64,000 nt of DNA from Gemmatimonadaceae bacterium (GTDB lineage Bacteria; Gemmatimonadota; Gemmatimonadetes; Gemmatimonadales; Gemmatimonadaceae). Under the pieces are notes generated by a model. The model was not told where the DNA came from and searched no databases. It worked only from the letters and a program-made list of their open reading frames with translations. Shown here piece by piece: positions 53,701 to 61,818 of this stretch. The position numbers and the translations under genes are program-made. Each line of letters opens with the position of its first letter. Within the stretch, counting starts at the first letter, position 1. The stretch lies in assembly GCA_020846935.1 (NCBI GenBank), contig JADLCY010000002.1, forward strand, positions 428,955 to 492,954. The letters run 5' to 3'.

Positions 53701-56700
53701 CGTGATCCACTTCGAGCACCGTCGTGTGCGATCCCATGGACAACGGATTCGCCGTCGTGACACTCACTGCCGAGCTCCCGGTCGCCGCGACGCTCGGGAT
53801 CGACCCGCTCCCCACCACCTGCCCATCCACCAGGAAGCGCCATCCCACGCTCGACGCCGCGGTGTTCCCGACATTGCTCACCGACGCGCTCAGCGTGACC
53901 ACATCACTCGTCGTCGGGTTCGCCGGGCTCACCGTCACAGCCCCAGCGACAAGGTCGATGACCGGCGTCGCGCTCACGGTGAAGCTCTGGGTCGCGGTAT
54001 TGTTGGTTTCGTCTGACTCGACAATTGCGTTTGCGTGATCCACTTCCAGCGTCGCCGTGTGCGATCCCGCGGCCAACGGATTCGCCGTCGTCGCGCTCAC
54101 GGGAGCATTCCCAGTCGCCCCCAAGCTCGGGATCGACCCGCTCCCCACCACCTGCCCATCCACCAGGAAGCGCCATCCTACGCTCGACGCCGCGGTGTTC
54201 CCGACATTGCTCACCGACGCGCTCAGAGTGACCACATGACTCGTCGACGGATTGGACGGGGTCACGGTTACCGCTCCAGCCACCAGATCGATGGTCAGTG
54301 TCGGACTTACGGTGAAGGCCAGCATCGCTGCGTTGTTTGTCTCGTTCGACTCGGTGGTCGTGTTCGCCGGATCCACCTCGAGAACGGCCGTGTGTTGCCC
54401 CACGGGTAACGGTGTTGCCGTCGTGACGCTTACCGGCGCGCTCCCTGCCGCCGCGAGACTCTGGACGATGCCGCTCCCAGCGACCTGTCCGTCGACTAGG
54501 ACTCTCCAACCGACGTTAGTCGCTCCGGTGTTGCCGACATTGCGCACGACCGCACTCAGCGTCACCACCTGCGTCGGCGTGGGATTCGTTGGACTGACCG
54601 TTACCGCGCCGGGCACGAGATCGACGAAGGGCGCGGGGGTAACCGTGAAGCCGTGCGTGCTCGAGTTATTCGTCTCGTTCGATTCGCTGATCGTGTTCGC
54701 GTGATCCACCTCGAGTACCGCCGTGTGCGGGCCGACGGTCAACGGGTTCGCCGTCGTCACGCTCACCGGCGCGCTCCCGCTCGCCGCCAAGCTCGGGGTC
54801 ACCCCGCTCCCCACCACCTGCCCATCCACCAGGAATCGCCACCCCACGCTCCGTGCCGTCGTGTTGCCCGTGTTGGTGACTGACGCCGTGAACGTCACGA
54901 CCTGACTTGTCGTCGGGTTCGTCGGAGTCATTGTCACGGCCCCCGGCACCAGATCGATGCGCGGGGTCGGACTCACCGTAACGCTCTGACTCGCCGCGTT
55001 GTCCGTCTCGCTCAGTTCGTCAACGAATCCGCCCGGGTCTACTCGTACCTCGACAATGCGTGACCCGGCAGCGAGTGGTCCAACCAACTCTGAGAACTGA
55101 CTTGAAGAGCCCGCTTGAAGGCCAGAGTTGACCGTACGGGTAGCCATCACTTGACCATCTACAATAAGGTTCCATGTGAACGACGGCGCGGCCGCCGAAC
55201 CAGCGTTCACGATGCTACCGGTGACAGAGAGCTGCTCAGTGTCTGTAGGTGATGCGGGCGCCACCGCAATTGGAGCAACCATCAGATTGGGTTTAGGTGG
55301 CAACGTGACAGTGACCGATCGCTGTGAGGAGTTGTCCGTCTCGCTCGACTCCGGGATCTCATCGAGCGCGTCTGCTCGTACTTCGATCAAGTGGCTGCCT
55401 GGAGACAGAGGACCGACCACAGCGTTCACAGAAGCCGAGGCACCGGCCCCGAGCCCGCTCGCGATCCTTTGGGAGACAGCGACCGATCCATCTACGAGCA
55501 GCTGCCACGTGAACGGCCCTGCGCTGGCTTGACCCGTATTCTGAAGTGTCGCTGTGACGGAGATGGGGTCAATCGAACTGGGCAGCCCGGGAGTTATTGA
55601 GATCACGGGCGCAGCGAAGAGATTGGGTGCTGGTACGGTCAGGCTGAGTGGAACCTGCATCGGTGAGTTTGTCGCGAACGGCGCCGCAATCGTCAGCACT
55701 CCTTGATGGTTCCCCGGGTGCAGACCGCTTGCGCTAGCCGTGACCGTCACCACCTGGGCGCCAACTCCCGATGCGGCTGACAGTGTCGCCCAGGAGGGAC
55801 CGCCAGTTATCGACCACGCCAGGCTCCCACCCCCACCGTTGCTGATCGAAAGACTTCCCGTGGCCGTTGTGGTCGTGGTAAAAGCGTTTGGTGTGAGACT
55901 CGCAACGATGGTCGGCGCCGCGGTAACGACTACGCTGACCGGGATCGAAGCGTTCCCGCCGTTCGAGGCTACTTGTACTGTCGCAGGCCACGTGCCCGGG
56001 CCCCACGCCGCCGCGGACGTGCTGAGGTTGATACTTGACGAACCTACTGTCGCAATGAGCCGGGAGTCGCTCGTCGTGGCGGTGACCACCAACGGCTGAT
56101 CGCCAGCATTCGAGTAACCAACCACCTGCGCAAGGACCTCACCGACGGTGCCTGGCATTGTCACAGTTGTCGTTGGCAGGATCAACACAGGAGGCTTCGG
56201 GATGTAGATCGGCAGAACGAAATGGTTGTTGCTTTCGTTGGTTTCGGCGATGAGGCCGGGCAAGCCGATGCAAGTACCACTGTTCCAGTCACCATCCGTG
56301 AGGAATAGCAGGTAGGACTGGCCTACCGTGTACGCCTGCGGGGGCAAGTTGTCGCGCTCCGACTGCGTAAGCGTGCCACCGGGTGCGATGCCGCGGTTCC
56401 GATTCAAGACATTGCTATTGAGGTTCACCGAGCCCTGGCAGATCGCTTGCGGGCTGGGAGAGGTTCCCCAGTACACGTGGTCTCGCCCGTAGCCCGAAGG
56501 CACCCCAGGCACGGCGTTTACCCCAATGTTCTTGACGCGCCAGAAGTACTGGATCTGGCTCCGTGGCTTCGTCGGATCGCGCGGGTCATGGTATGCGTAG
56601 TCGATGTATGCCGTATCGATGATGAGGTCCACGCCACTGGCCGTTCCGCTACGCACATCAAACGTCACCGGTAGTCGCAGTGGCGAATTCGTTCCTTGTG

Positions 56701-58528
56701 GCGATGAGATGTCCAGGAAGCCGCTGTATTGCCCGGCCGTGAGTCCCTGCGGATTCGCACGTACCTGTATTGGCACCTGCGTCTCGTTTCCGCAGGAACG
56801 CGGGAACTCGAACCAATTGGGCACACCGCCCGTGGTGGTTCCGCTTACGCACCATGTGAAGGCCGCTTGTCCCTGAATTCGGAGAGTGACATCTGCGATC
56901 GCCTTCCCTCCACCGACGATGCCGTTCAGCAAGAGCGAGGCAGGCGTTGCGCTCATGTTGCCCGCGACGGGCGTTGGAATCGCTGTGACGGACACCTCAT
57001 TCGAGGCAGAAGAATTATCTGCCCTGACGCGGTAATAGATCGTGATCGGCACACCGCTCACCGCGATTGCGTCGGACGCTGTGGTCTGGGTGGTCGGCGG
57101 AAGGGGGTTCAGGTCGGTGTAGCTGCGATCCTTCGAGCGCTCGACGGTGTATCTTGTCGCTCCAGGAACGACCGTCCAGTTGAGTGTGAAAGTCTCGCCG
57201 GGCCCCACAGTCGATTTCGATACTGTGAGCGTCGGTCCAGAGACTACGGGGACATCGAGCCACACGCTTACTGTGATTGGCGTTGCGCCATTCGCGGCGA
57301 TCTGCAACGTCGCCTGATAGCGCCCGGGTGATAGCGTACCTCCGATTCTGCGCAGACTCAGTGTCGCAGCTCCGCCGGGTCCAACGGTTGGAGTCGAGAG
57401 CTGCCATCCAAGCCAGCCGCTCGGGGCTCCCAATTCACTGACCGTAACTCCATTGATGACGCCTCCAACGTTCGCATTGGTGATAGTGATTGGAAGCGGG
57501 CTTCCGTTAGGAGGAATCGAGGGACTGGTTGGATTCGCAGCGAGCACGGGCCGCAGCGACGATACCAGCAGTCGATCGAGCGCGGACCGAAGAAGCGTCC
57601 CTTGACTCACGTCAGCTGGGATCTCGCCAGTGTAATCGAGCTTGATCTGAGTATGCGTGTAGCCGAACCACTCAGCACCATTGAGTGTCTCTCGAACAAG
57701 GCCTCCAACGTCCCCCGGTTGCCCGTCGTATGCGCTCGTTACCGCAACGACACAGTCATCGTTCCCCTGTGGATCAGGCACTACACCCAGGCCTGAGCAG
57801 TCCTTGGTCTGAAATGACTTTCGTCGGCCTCCAAACGCATAGATCATGCTGGCGTCCTGCATCCGCGCGCTACGCAGCTGCGAGAGAAACGGCGAACCGG
57901 GAAGAGCCTCTTGTTGTGCGAGGGACCCACTCGACCAACCCGCATCCGTTCCTTGATGAGGACTGCCCAGCGTCAAGACGCGAATCACGGTGGAGCGGAG
58001 GCCGGATCCTTGCGTGAGCGCTCGAAGCGAAACGAGCCCACCGAAGCTGTGACCGACCAGCACGACGTAAGGTCCCAAGGTCTTTGACTGTACCTCGCGG
58101 AGAATCTCGACTTGAAGGCTATCACCGGCATGCGAGATGCTATTGAAGGTTGGCCATTTCCATCCGAAGACTCGCACCCCGTTCGCCTGCAGGTGCTGCA
58201 CCATGCTCGTCCACTCCGCCCCGGCAACCCCTTGCTTGTTGAAGTGCCAGTAGTCGTTCAATCGGCGCGTCTGCGCCTCGGTACAGTCGTCGCCAGGGAA
58301 ATTGTCCTCGGGGACGTACCCGTGAACGAGCACGACGTCATATCCACGAAGCGAAGTGCTGGGATTGCCCGGAACGGCCTCAAAGCGATAGGCGTTCGCG
58401 CACGCTGTCTGGGCCAAGGCCGTCTGTCGGGAGCCGACAAGTGCCCCTGCCAACAAGCAAAGTCGCAGTGCAGTGCCACCACGGCGGACGGGCGGGCGGG
58501 TGTTCCAATGCAAACGCCAGTTCGTCAT
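50741..58528 (-). CDS. Giant secreted lipase-like protein with 12 CARDB repeats
   Basis: About 2,595 residues. A signal peptide ends near residue 40. Residues 60-330 are an alpha/beta hydrolase: YDVVLVHGYVPEDNF, nucleophile VLVGHSFGGLVSLRAL (Ser161), Asp in DDCVVAVTSAYDG and His in GYTHTQIKLDYTG. Beta-sandwich modules follow to about 965. Twelve CARDB adhesion modules fill roughly 965-2290 (51650-55632), each about 110 residues and most starting DLV.GAVTVSP.NPTTSQVV. Then come three B-repeat-like modules with paired Cys (GDCGRTVVVRATAN, FQRWSDES) and a dockerin-like end (ADAQGNKNGRWDLGDLLALL). ATG 58528 has GGAG upstream. Probably a surface or released enzyme-adhesin. Confidence 0.85.
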   Translation of the reverse strand: MTNWRLHWNTRPPVRRGGTALRLCLLAGALVGSRQTALAQTACANAYRFEAVPGNPSTSLRGYDVVLVHGYVPEDNFPGDDCTEAQTRRLNDYWHFNKQGVAGAEWTSMVQHLQANGVRVFGWKWPTFNSISHAGDSLQVEILREVQSKTLGPYVVLVGHSFGGLVSLRALTQGSGLRSTVIRVLTLGSPHQGTDAGWSSGSLAQQEALPGSPFLSQLRSARMQDASMIYAFGGRRKSFQTKDCSGLGVVPDPQGNDDCVVAVTSAYDGQPGDVGGLVRETLNGAEWFGYTHTQIKLDYTGEIPADVSQGTLLRSALDRLLVSSLRPVLAANPTSPSIPPNGSPLPITITNANVGGVINGVTVSELGAPSGWLGWQLSTPTVGPGGAATLSLRRIGGTLSPGRYQATLQIAANGATPITVSVWLDVPVVSGPTLTVSKSTVGPGETFTLNWTVVPGATRYTVERSKDRSYTDLNPLPPTTQTTASDAIAVSGVPITIYYRVRADNSSASNEVSVTAIPTPVAGNMSATPASLLLNGIVGGGKAIADVTLRIQGQAAFTWCVSGTTTGGVPNWFEFPRSCGNETQVPIQVRANPQGLTAGQYSGFLDISSPQGTNSPLRLPVTFDVRSGTASGVDLIIDTAYIDYAYHDPRDPTKPRSQIQYFWRVKNIGVNAVPGVPSGYGRDHVYWGTSPSPQAICQGSVNLNSNVLNRNRGIAPGGTLTQSERDNLPPQAYTVGQSYLLFLTDGDWNSGTCIGLPGLIAETNESNNHFVLPIYIPKPPVLILPTTTVTMPGTVGEVLAQVVGYSNAGDQPLVVTATTSDSRLIATVGSSSINLSTSAAAWGPGTWPATVQVASNGGNASIPVSVVVTAAPTIVASLTPNAFTTTTTATGSLSISNGGGGSLAWSITGGPSWATLSAASGVGAQVVTVTASASGLHPGNHQGVLTIAAPFATNSPMQVPLSLTVPAPNLFAAPVISITPGLPSSIDPISVTATLQNTGQASAGPFTWQLLVDGSVAVSQRIASGLGAGASASVNAVVGPLSPGSHLIEVRADALDEIPESSETDNSSQRSVTVTLPPKPNLMVAPIAVAPASPTDTEQLSVTGSIVNAGSAAAPSFTWNLIVDGQVMATRTVNSGLQAGSSSQFSELVGPLAAGSRIVEVRVDPGGFVDELSETDNAASQSVTVSPTPRIDLVPGAVTMTPTNPTTSQVVTFTASVTNTGNTTARSVGWRFLVDGQVVGSGVTPSLAASGSAPVSVTTANPLTVGPHTAVLEVDHANTISESNETNNSSTHGFTVTPAPFVDLVPGAVTVSPTNPTPTQVVTLSAVVRNVGNTGATNVGWRVLVDGQVAGSGIVQSLAAAGSAPVSVTTATPLPVGQHTAVLEVDPANTTTESNETNNAAMLAFTVSPTLTIDLVAGAVTVTPSNPSTSHVVTLSASVSNVGNTAASSVGWRFLVDGQVVGSGSIPSLGATGNAPVSATTANPLAAGSHTATLEVDHANAIVESDETNNTATQSFTVSATPVIDLVAGAVTVSPANPTTSDVVTLSASVSNVGNTAASSVGWRFLVDGQVVGSGSIPSVAATGSSAVSVTTANPLSMGSHTTVLEVDHANAIVESNETNNTATQSFTVSPAQFMDLVPGTVTVSPTTPTTSQVVTVSASVRNVGNTGATNVGWRVLVDGQVAANGVIPSLAAAASALVNATAGPFGAGQHIAVLEVDPANTVAESNEDNNTATATFTVIAPVIDLVAGAVTVSPPNPTTSQVVTLSATVSNAGNTVALSVGWRFLVDGQVVGSGSIPSLAGSGNAPVSVTTPNPLSAGSHTAVLAVDHANAISESNETNNSTTQSFTVSPVPFVDLVPGAVTVSPTNPTPTQVVTLSAVVRNVGTAGATNVGWRVLIDGQVAGSGILPNLGAAASAPVSVTTAAPLPVGQHTAVLEVDPANTITESNEKNNTATQSFTVSPTPTIDLVAAAVTVTPPNPTTSQVVTLSALVSNAGNTAASNVGWRFLVDGQPVGSGSIPGLAATGNVSVSVTTPNPLAAGSHTAVLEVDSAHTILESNENNNIASLTFTVLTSPLLDLVAGALTVSPPSPTTSQVVTLRASVRNGGNAAVAGVGWRILVDGQLIGSGSLPSLTPGATAPVGITMASLLAAGPHTAVLAVDPTNTITESNETNNTSTQSFTVISQAIDLVAGAVNVSPANPTTSQVVSLSATISNTGNTTATRVGWRFLLDGQVMAIGSILTLPGAASVPLSAVTANPLPAGTHTAVLEVDPANAISEHNETNNSARQSFIVISICTLGISAGSGGTATITSGETTGPCDRQVTVTATPTGTHTFDQWVEDGQQVARANPWTFTLTQNRTLVAVFSQAPQCTLTLNANPTQGGNVAFTNGAATGDCGRTVVVRATANQGWLLQRWSDGGVGNLREVRVAQSSQELVATFQRVQCEIGLTQSTGGTIVLVSGGTQGDCGRTVVLRATANPGYSFQRWSDESTQNPKSVTLEENRTLGAVFEATVNAQEVARRLLGCLLSDACQLTINEQLFADAQGNKNGRWDLGDLLALLDKNPVLTLSQELLMDAISNPAASLRSGSVRGDKKP
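51650..55632 (-). repeat. Array of 12 CARDB-coding tandem repeats
   Basis: Units of about 332 bp encode CARDB modules. Modules 3-12 alternate mainly between two sub-types, GWRFLVDGQVVGSG and GWRVLVDGQVAGSG, so blocks larger than one unit appear to have been duplicated. The unit is protein-coding and has no spacer, so it is not a CRISPR. Confidence 0.85.
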
Positions 58529-58570
58529 CGTTGCTCCAGCTCCCGTTGCGGACGCGGCTGCGCAGGACAT

Positions 58571-59193
58571 AGCGCTCGGATCGGCTTCGTCGAGCGCGAC
58601 AACGGCAGTACTCTTGAGGAACTACGGAACTGCCCGAGCACCTACAGGCCGCGCGGGTGGTCGTTCGTCTGTGGATCAGACTTGGTCATGCCGCCCGGCA
58701 CCCAAAGGGCGCGCCAGAAAGGGACGGTTGCTACCGAGGAGTCTGACGACTCAGCGACTGATGACCGTCATCCGAATACCGGTAGCGGCATCTGACGCCG
58801 CGCTGACGGGCGTTCCACGCAGGAAAGGGCTAATCTGGCGCTTGCGAGGTGCCCATCAAACCGGGTCAGGTTCAGTCAGGACGCCGCGAGCCCGACCGCA
58901 TCTATCATGTGTGTATCGCGCCGAGTCTGAGACCGAAGCGCGGGGCGCGTTCCCGGCCACGAAGATCTCCGGGTGGGTGCCGCGATCAGCCCGGCAACGG
59001 CTCGCGTCGCCTGAAATTGGCGCCGCGCGTTGGAGCTCGACAGCGCGCCCTCCCCGGCGCGGCCGAAGTGTGAGAGGGCTGCGTCCGGGGCCGGCTCGAC
59101 GCAACCGTCGGGCCCCGCACGTGGGATCGCCCTCCACTGGCTGCCACGCCCGACGCGCGCGATACTCTCCGGGCCGACCACGCCCAGAGGCCG
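58571..59193. other. Divergent non-coding region upstream of the CARDB gene
   Basis: No gene is supported here. Open frames on both strands lack domains and good starts. The promoter of the CARDB gene and that of the DUF3830 gene should lie in this interval, but I could not fix either. No tRNA or riboswitch was recognised. Confidence 0.4.
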
Positions 59194-59613
59194 ATGACCC
59201 GCGTCCTGATCCACGTCGCCGAGCTGACATTCGAGGGACGTCTCGAGGAAAGGCTGGCGCCGCAGACCTGCGCCGCCTTTCGCTCGATTCTTCCGTTTCG
59301 CAGTCAGCTGATCCAGGCACGATGGAGCGGTGAGGCCGCGTGGGTACCGCTGGGCGACCTGAGTCTCGGCATCGACGCCGAGAACGCGACCTCGTATCCC
59401 TCGCGCGGCGACATCCTGCTCTATCCCGCAGGTGCGAGCGAAACCGAGATTCTCTTCCCGTACGGAAGTTGCGCGTTCGCCAGCAAGGTGGGTCGGCTCG
59501 CCGGCAACCACTTCCTCACCCTCACCAGCGGCCACGACCAGCTCGAGGAACTTGGTCGCCGGGTGTTGTGGGAAGGTGCGCAACCCATTCAGATCGAATT
59601 CGGCCCGGACTGA
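59194..59613 (+). CDS. DUF3830 (cyclophilin-like) protein
   Basis: A 139-residue protein. The pattern LEERLAPQTCAAFRSILPFR, then ARWSGEAAWVPLG, then YPSRGDILLYPAGASETEIL matches DUF3830, a cyclophilin-like barrel often encoded near amide- or ester-hydrolysing enzymes. AGAGG precedes ATG 59194. The esterase gene follows after 29 bases on the same strand, so an operon is likely. No catalytic function is established for the family. Confidence 0.82.
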   Translation: MTRVLIHVAELTFEGRLEERLAPQTCAAFRSILPFRSQLIQARWSGEAAWVPLGDLSLGIDAENATSYPSRGDILLYPAGASETEILFPYGSCAFASKVGRLAGNHFLTLTSGHDQLEELGRRVLWEGAQPIQIEFGPD

Positions 59614-59642
59614 TCACTCTCAACACGTCGAATCACCAACGC

Positions 59643-60407
59643 ATGCCGATCCAATACGTCGACCCTTCCCTGCCCCGCGTCATCGACGGCTGGCGCTCAC
59701 CGCGCCTCGGCCTGACGATGCCCGTCGTGAGCTACGGCCACGCCGGAACGCCGATTCTGCTCTTTCCCACCGCCGCTGCCGACTTCCTGGAGAACGAGCG
59801 CTTCTTTCTCGTGAAGGCCATCGAACCCCACCTGATGGCCGGCAAGGTGCGCCTCTTCTCGATCGACAGCATCAACAGCCACGCGTGGATGGATCGAACG
59901 CTGCCCGTGCGTGAGCAGGCGCGTCGCCAGGCGCTGTACTCCGCCTACATCGAGGAGGAGCTGGTGCCCTACATGAGGCATGTATCCGGTGACCGGAGCG
60001 CGCGCCCGATCACCACCGGCGCGTCGTTCGGGGCATTCCATGCGGCGAACGCGTTCTTCCGCCGCCCTGACCTGTTCGGCGGTACGATCGCGATGAGTGG
60101 GTTCTACGACCTGTCGACCAGCTACCTCGACGGGTACAGCGACGACAACGTCTATTTCAACAATCCGCTCTGGTATCTCTCCGGGGTCGACGGGCACGCA
60201 CTCGACCTGTTGCGTGGTTCATCGCGCATCGCGATCTGCACGGGTCAGGGAGCGTACGAGGCCCCGGACGCGTCGCGACGACTGGCTGAGGTGCTCACGC
60301 AGAAGGGGATTCCGCATTGGCTCGACGTTTGGGGGTATGACGTGCGACACGACTGGCCGTGGTGGCGTCGGATGCTGCCCTACCACCTCGATACAATGGG
60401 GCTCTGA
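59643..60407 (+). CDS. Alpha/beta-hydrolase esterase
   Basis: A 254-residue protein without a signal peptide. The nucleophile elbow is ITTGASFGAFHAANAF (G-x-S-x-G) and the His lies in GYDVRHDWPWWRRMLP. The arrangement LTMPVVSYGHAGTPILLFPT at the start and a Phe/Tyr-rich middle (DNVYFNNPLWYLSG) resembles the esterase-like group often annotated as putative esterase D / COG4947. It follows the DUF3830 gene in the same direction. The substrate is unknown. Confidence 0.85.
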   Translation: MPIQYVDPSLPRVIDGWRSPRLGLTMPVVSYGHAGTPILLFPTAAADFLENERFFLVKAIEPHLMAGKVRLFSIDSINSHAWMDRTLPVREQARRQALYSAYIEEELVPYMRHVSGDRSARPITTGASFGAFHAANAFFRRPDLFGGTIAMSGFYDLSTSYLDGYSDDNVYFNNPLWYLSGVDGHALDLLRGSSRIAICTGQGAYEAPDASRRLAEVLTQKGIPHWLDVWGYDVRHDWPWWRRMLPYHLDTMGL

Positions 60408-60639
60408 AGGGGTCGGGACCGGCGTCCGTGCATTTCTGGAGCGGAGCTCCATGATCGCACGGACGATCTCCCGCCGGATCCTGCCCACCTCGCCACCGCG
60501 CTGGACGAGACTCCGAGCGTGGCGCTGCTCGGGCCGGTGGCAGCCGAGCGCCGGCAGAAGTCTGGCCCTGTCACCAACGACACTTCATGCGTGCGTCCGC
60601 ATATCTGCGTGCGCGAGATGAACGAAAGGCGAGGGACCC

Positions 60640-60699
60640 ATGAACCCGTTCGACTACCAGCGCCCCGCAGCGTCGCATGGCCTGGAGCGCGAACGTTGA
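60640..60699 (+). CDS. 19-codon leader-like reading frame
   Basis: GAGGGA lies shortly before ATG 60640, and the frame encodes MNPFDYQRPAASHGLERER before TGA. Its first residues resemble the start of FAD subunits of xanthine-dehydrogenase-type enzymes (MNPF.Y.RP), so it may be a deletion scar. Its stop overlaps the TTG start of the next gene (TTGA). Whether it is translated is unknown. Confidence 0.3.
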   Translation: MNPFDYQRPAASHGLERER

Positions 60700-61211
60700 C
60701 GCATCGCCTTGTGTGGCTCGCGCTCGCTGCCGGGGCAAACACCACGCCGATCGCTGCGCAGCGACGGCCCGAGGTCCAGGTTGGCACATTCCTTACACGG
60801 GACAATGGATGGAACTGGGCCCTGAACCTCTCGGGACGCCTTGGCCTGGCGCACCGACTGACCGATGGCTGGTGGGGTGTGGGCTACGTCGTCGGACGCA
60901 TGTCGGCGTGTCCGTGCGGTGAGGTGCCGCAGATCCCGCTCCCACCGCAGAGCATCGAAAACGGGCTTGGCGCCGGCTACGAGATTCACCGCCGGATGCT
61001 GAGCGATCGCGTGACCACACTGCTCGGCGCGGAGTGGTTCCACGTGGTTCAGGAGGAATTGGCCACGGGAGGTACCCTCGTTGGCACTGCGGGCCTTGGA
61101 TGGTATTGGGGCGATCGCAGGGCGTGGGGCACGGAACTGCGTTACGAGAGATTCGCTCGACGACTCTCAGCGACACGCGGCCGTCTCGAGTGGACCGTCG
61201 TGCGACGGTAG
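60696..61211 (+). CDS. Exported, outer-membrane-like protein of unknown function
   Basis: About 171 residues. A signal-like start (LTHRLVWLALAAGANTTPIA) precedes AQRRPEVQVGTFLTRD. The mature part alternates aromatic and polar residues as in small beta-barrels: WALNLSGRLGLAHRLTDG, WWGVGYVVGRMS, GLGAGYEIHRR and GLGWYWGDRRAWGTELRY. A Cys pair occurs in SACPCGEVPQ. TTG 60696 is chosen because GGAG lies about 10 bases before it and the signal peptide is then complete. No family is recognised. Confidence 0.55.
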   Translation: MTHRLVWLALAAGANTTPIAAQRRPEVQVGTFLTRDNGWNWALNLSGRLGLAHRLTDGWWGVGYVVGRMSACPCGEVPQIPLPPQSIENGLGAGYEIHRRMLSDRVTTLLGAEWFHVVQEELATGGTLVGTAGLGWYWGDRRAWGTELRYERFARRLSATRGRLEWTVVRR

Positions 61212-61288
61212 CGGCGCCTGGGCCCGACGCGCCCGGAGCGGCCGCGATGCGCGAGACGGTGCGAGGCAAGCACCGCCCCGTCCGCGGA

Positions 61289-61312
61289 ATCCCGGCGCCA
61301 GCGCGCCGGGAT
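61289..61312. terminator. Bidirectional hairpin between convergent genes
   Basis: ATCCCGGCG (61289-61297) and CGCCGGGAT (61304-61312) form a perfect 9-bp stem with a 6-base loop, 78 bases after one stop codon and 13 before the other. Confidence 0.65.
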
Positions 61313-61324
61313 CTGCGTTCGCGA

Positions 61325-61735
61325 CTACGCGCTGAGCGGTGTAGACACGCCGAGCTTGAATCCGTCCAGATCCTTGAACTGGAACATTCGCGCGCCCCAC
61401 GGACGATCCGCAGGCTCGCTGAGCAGGGCCACGCCGGCCGCCTTGAGCCGCACGGCCGCCGCGTCGACGTCCGCGACGCCAGCAACGTTGATCTGCAGGT
61501 AGAAGCCCTGCCCCTTGATCCGGTCCCAACCCAGTTGGCCATCGTCCTGGTTGAGCACGATGCGGATGTTCCCCGCGGCGATGACAGCGGCGACCACTTT
61601 TCCTTCGTTTTCGAACGTGTGCTCCACGGAAAAGCCGATAGCGTCGCGGTAGAGGCGGATCGAGGCGTCCAGGTCCTTGCAGGTGAGCGAGCACCCGAGG
61701 GTGCTGGCCTGAATGGCGGCGGTCGAAGCGGACAT
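61325..61735 (-). CDS. VOC-superfamily (glyoxalase/bleomycin-resistance-like) protein
   Basis: A 136-residue protein with the paired beta-alpha-beta-beta-beta modules of the family: LGCSLTCKDLDASIRLYRDA, then VIAAGNIRIVLNQDDG and, in the second half, WGARMFQFKDLDGFKLGVST. Such proteins bind a metal or small molecule in the cleft and act as lyases, dioxygenases or drug-binding proteins. The specific role cannot be read from sequence. It is transcribed alone. Confidence 0.85.
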   Translation of the reverse strand: MSASTAAIQASTLGCSLTCKDLDASIRLYRDAIGFSVEHTFENEGKVVAAVIAAGNIRIVLNQDDGQLGWDRIKGQGFYLQINVAGVADVDAAAVRLKAAGVALLSEPADRPWGARMFQFKDLDGFKLGVSTPLSA

Positions 61736-61818
61736 TGGTGACGTTGGGTACGGGTGAACCGCGCACGAAGGTTGAGTCGTGCCGAGGGCGGCAGTCTATG
61801 GAGCGTGGCGTCGTGACG

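Noticed and set aside
51650..55632. Possible CRISPR or satellite array
   Set aside because: The repeats are about 332 bp long, without spacers, and encode CARDB protein modules.
58571..59193. Possible tRNA or riboswitch upstream of the DUF3830 gene
   Set aside because: No cloverleaf, conserved tRNA bases or known aptamer pattern was found.
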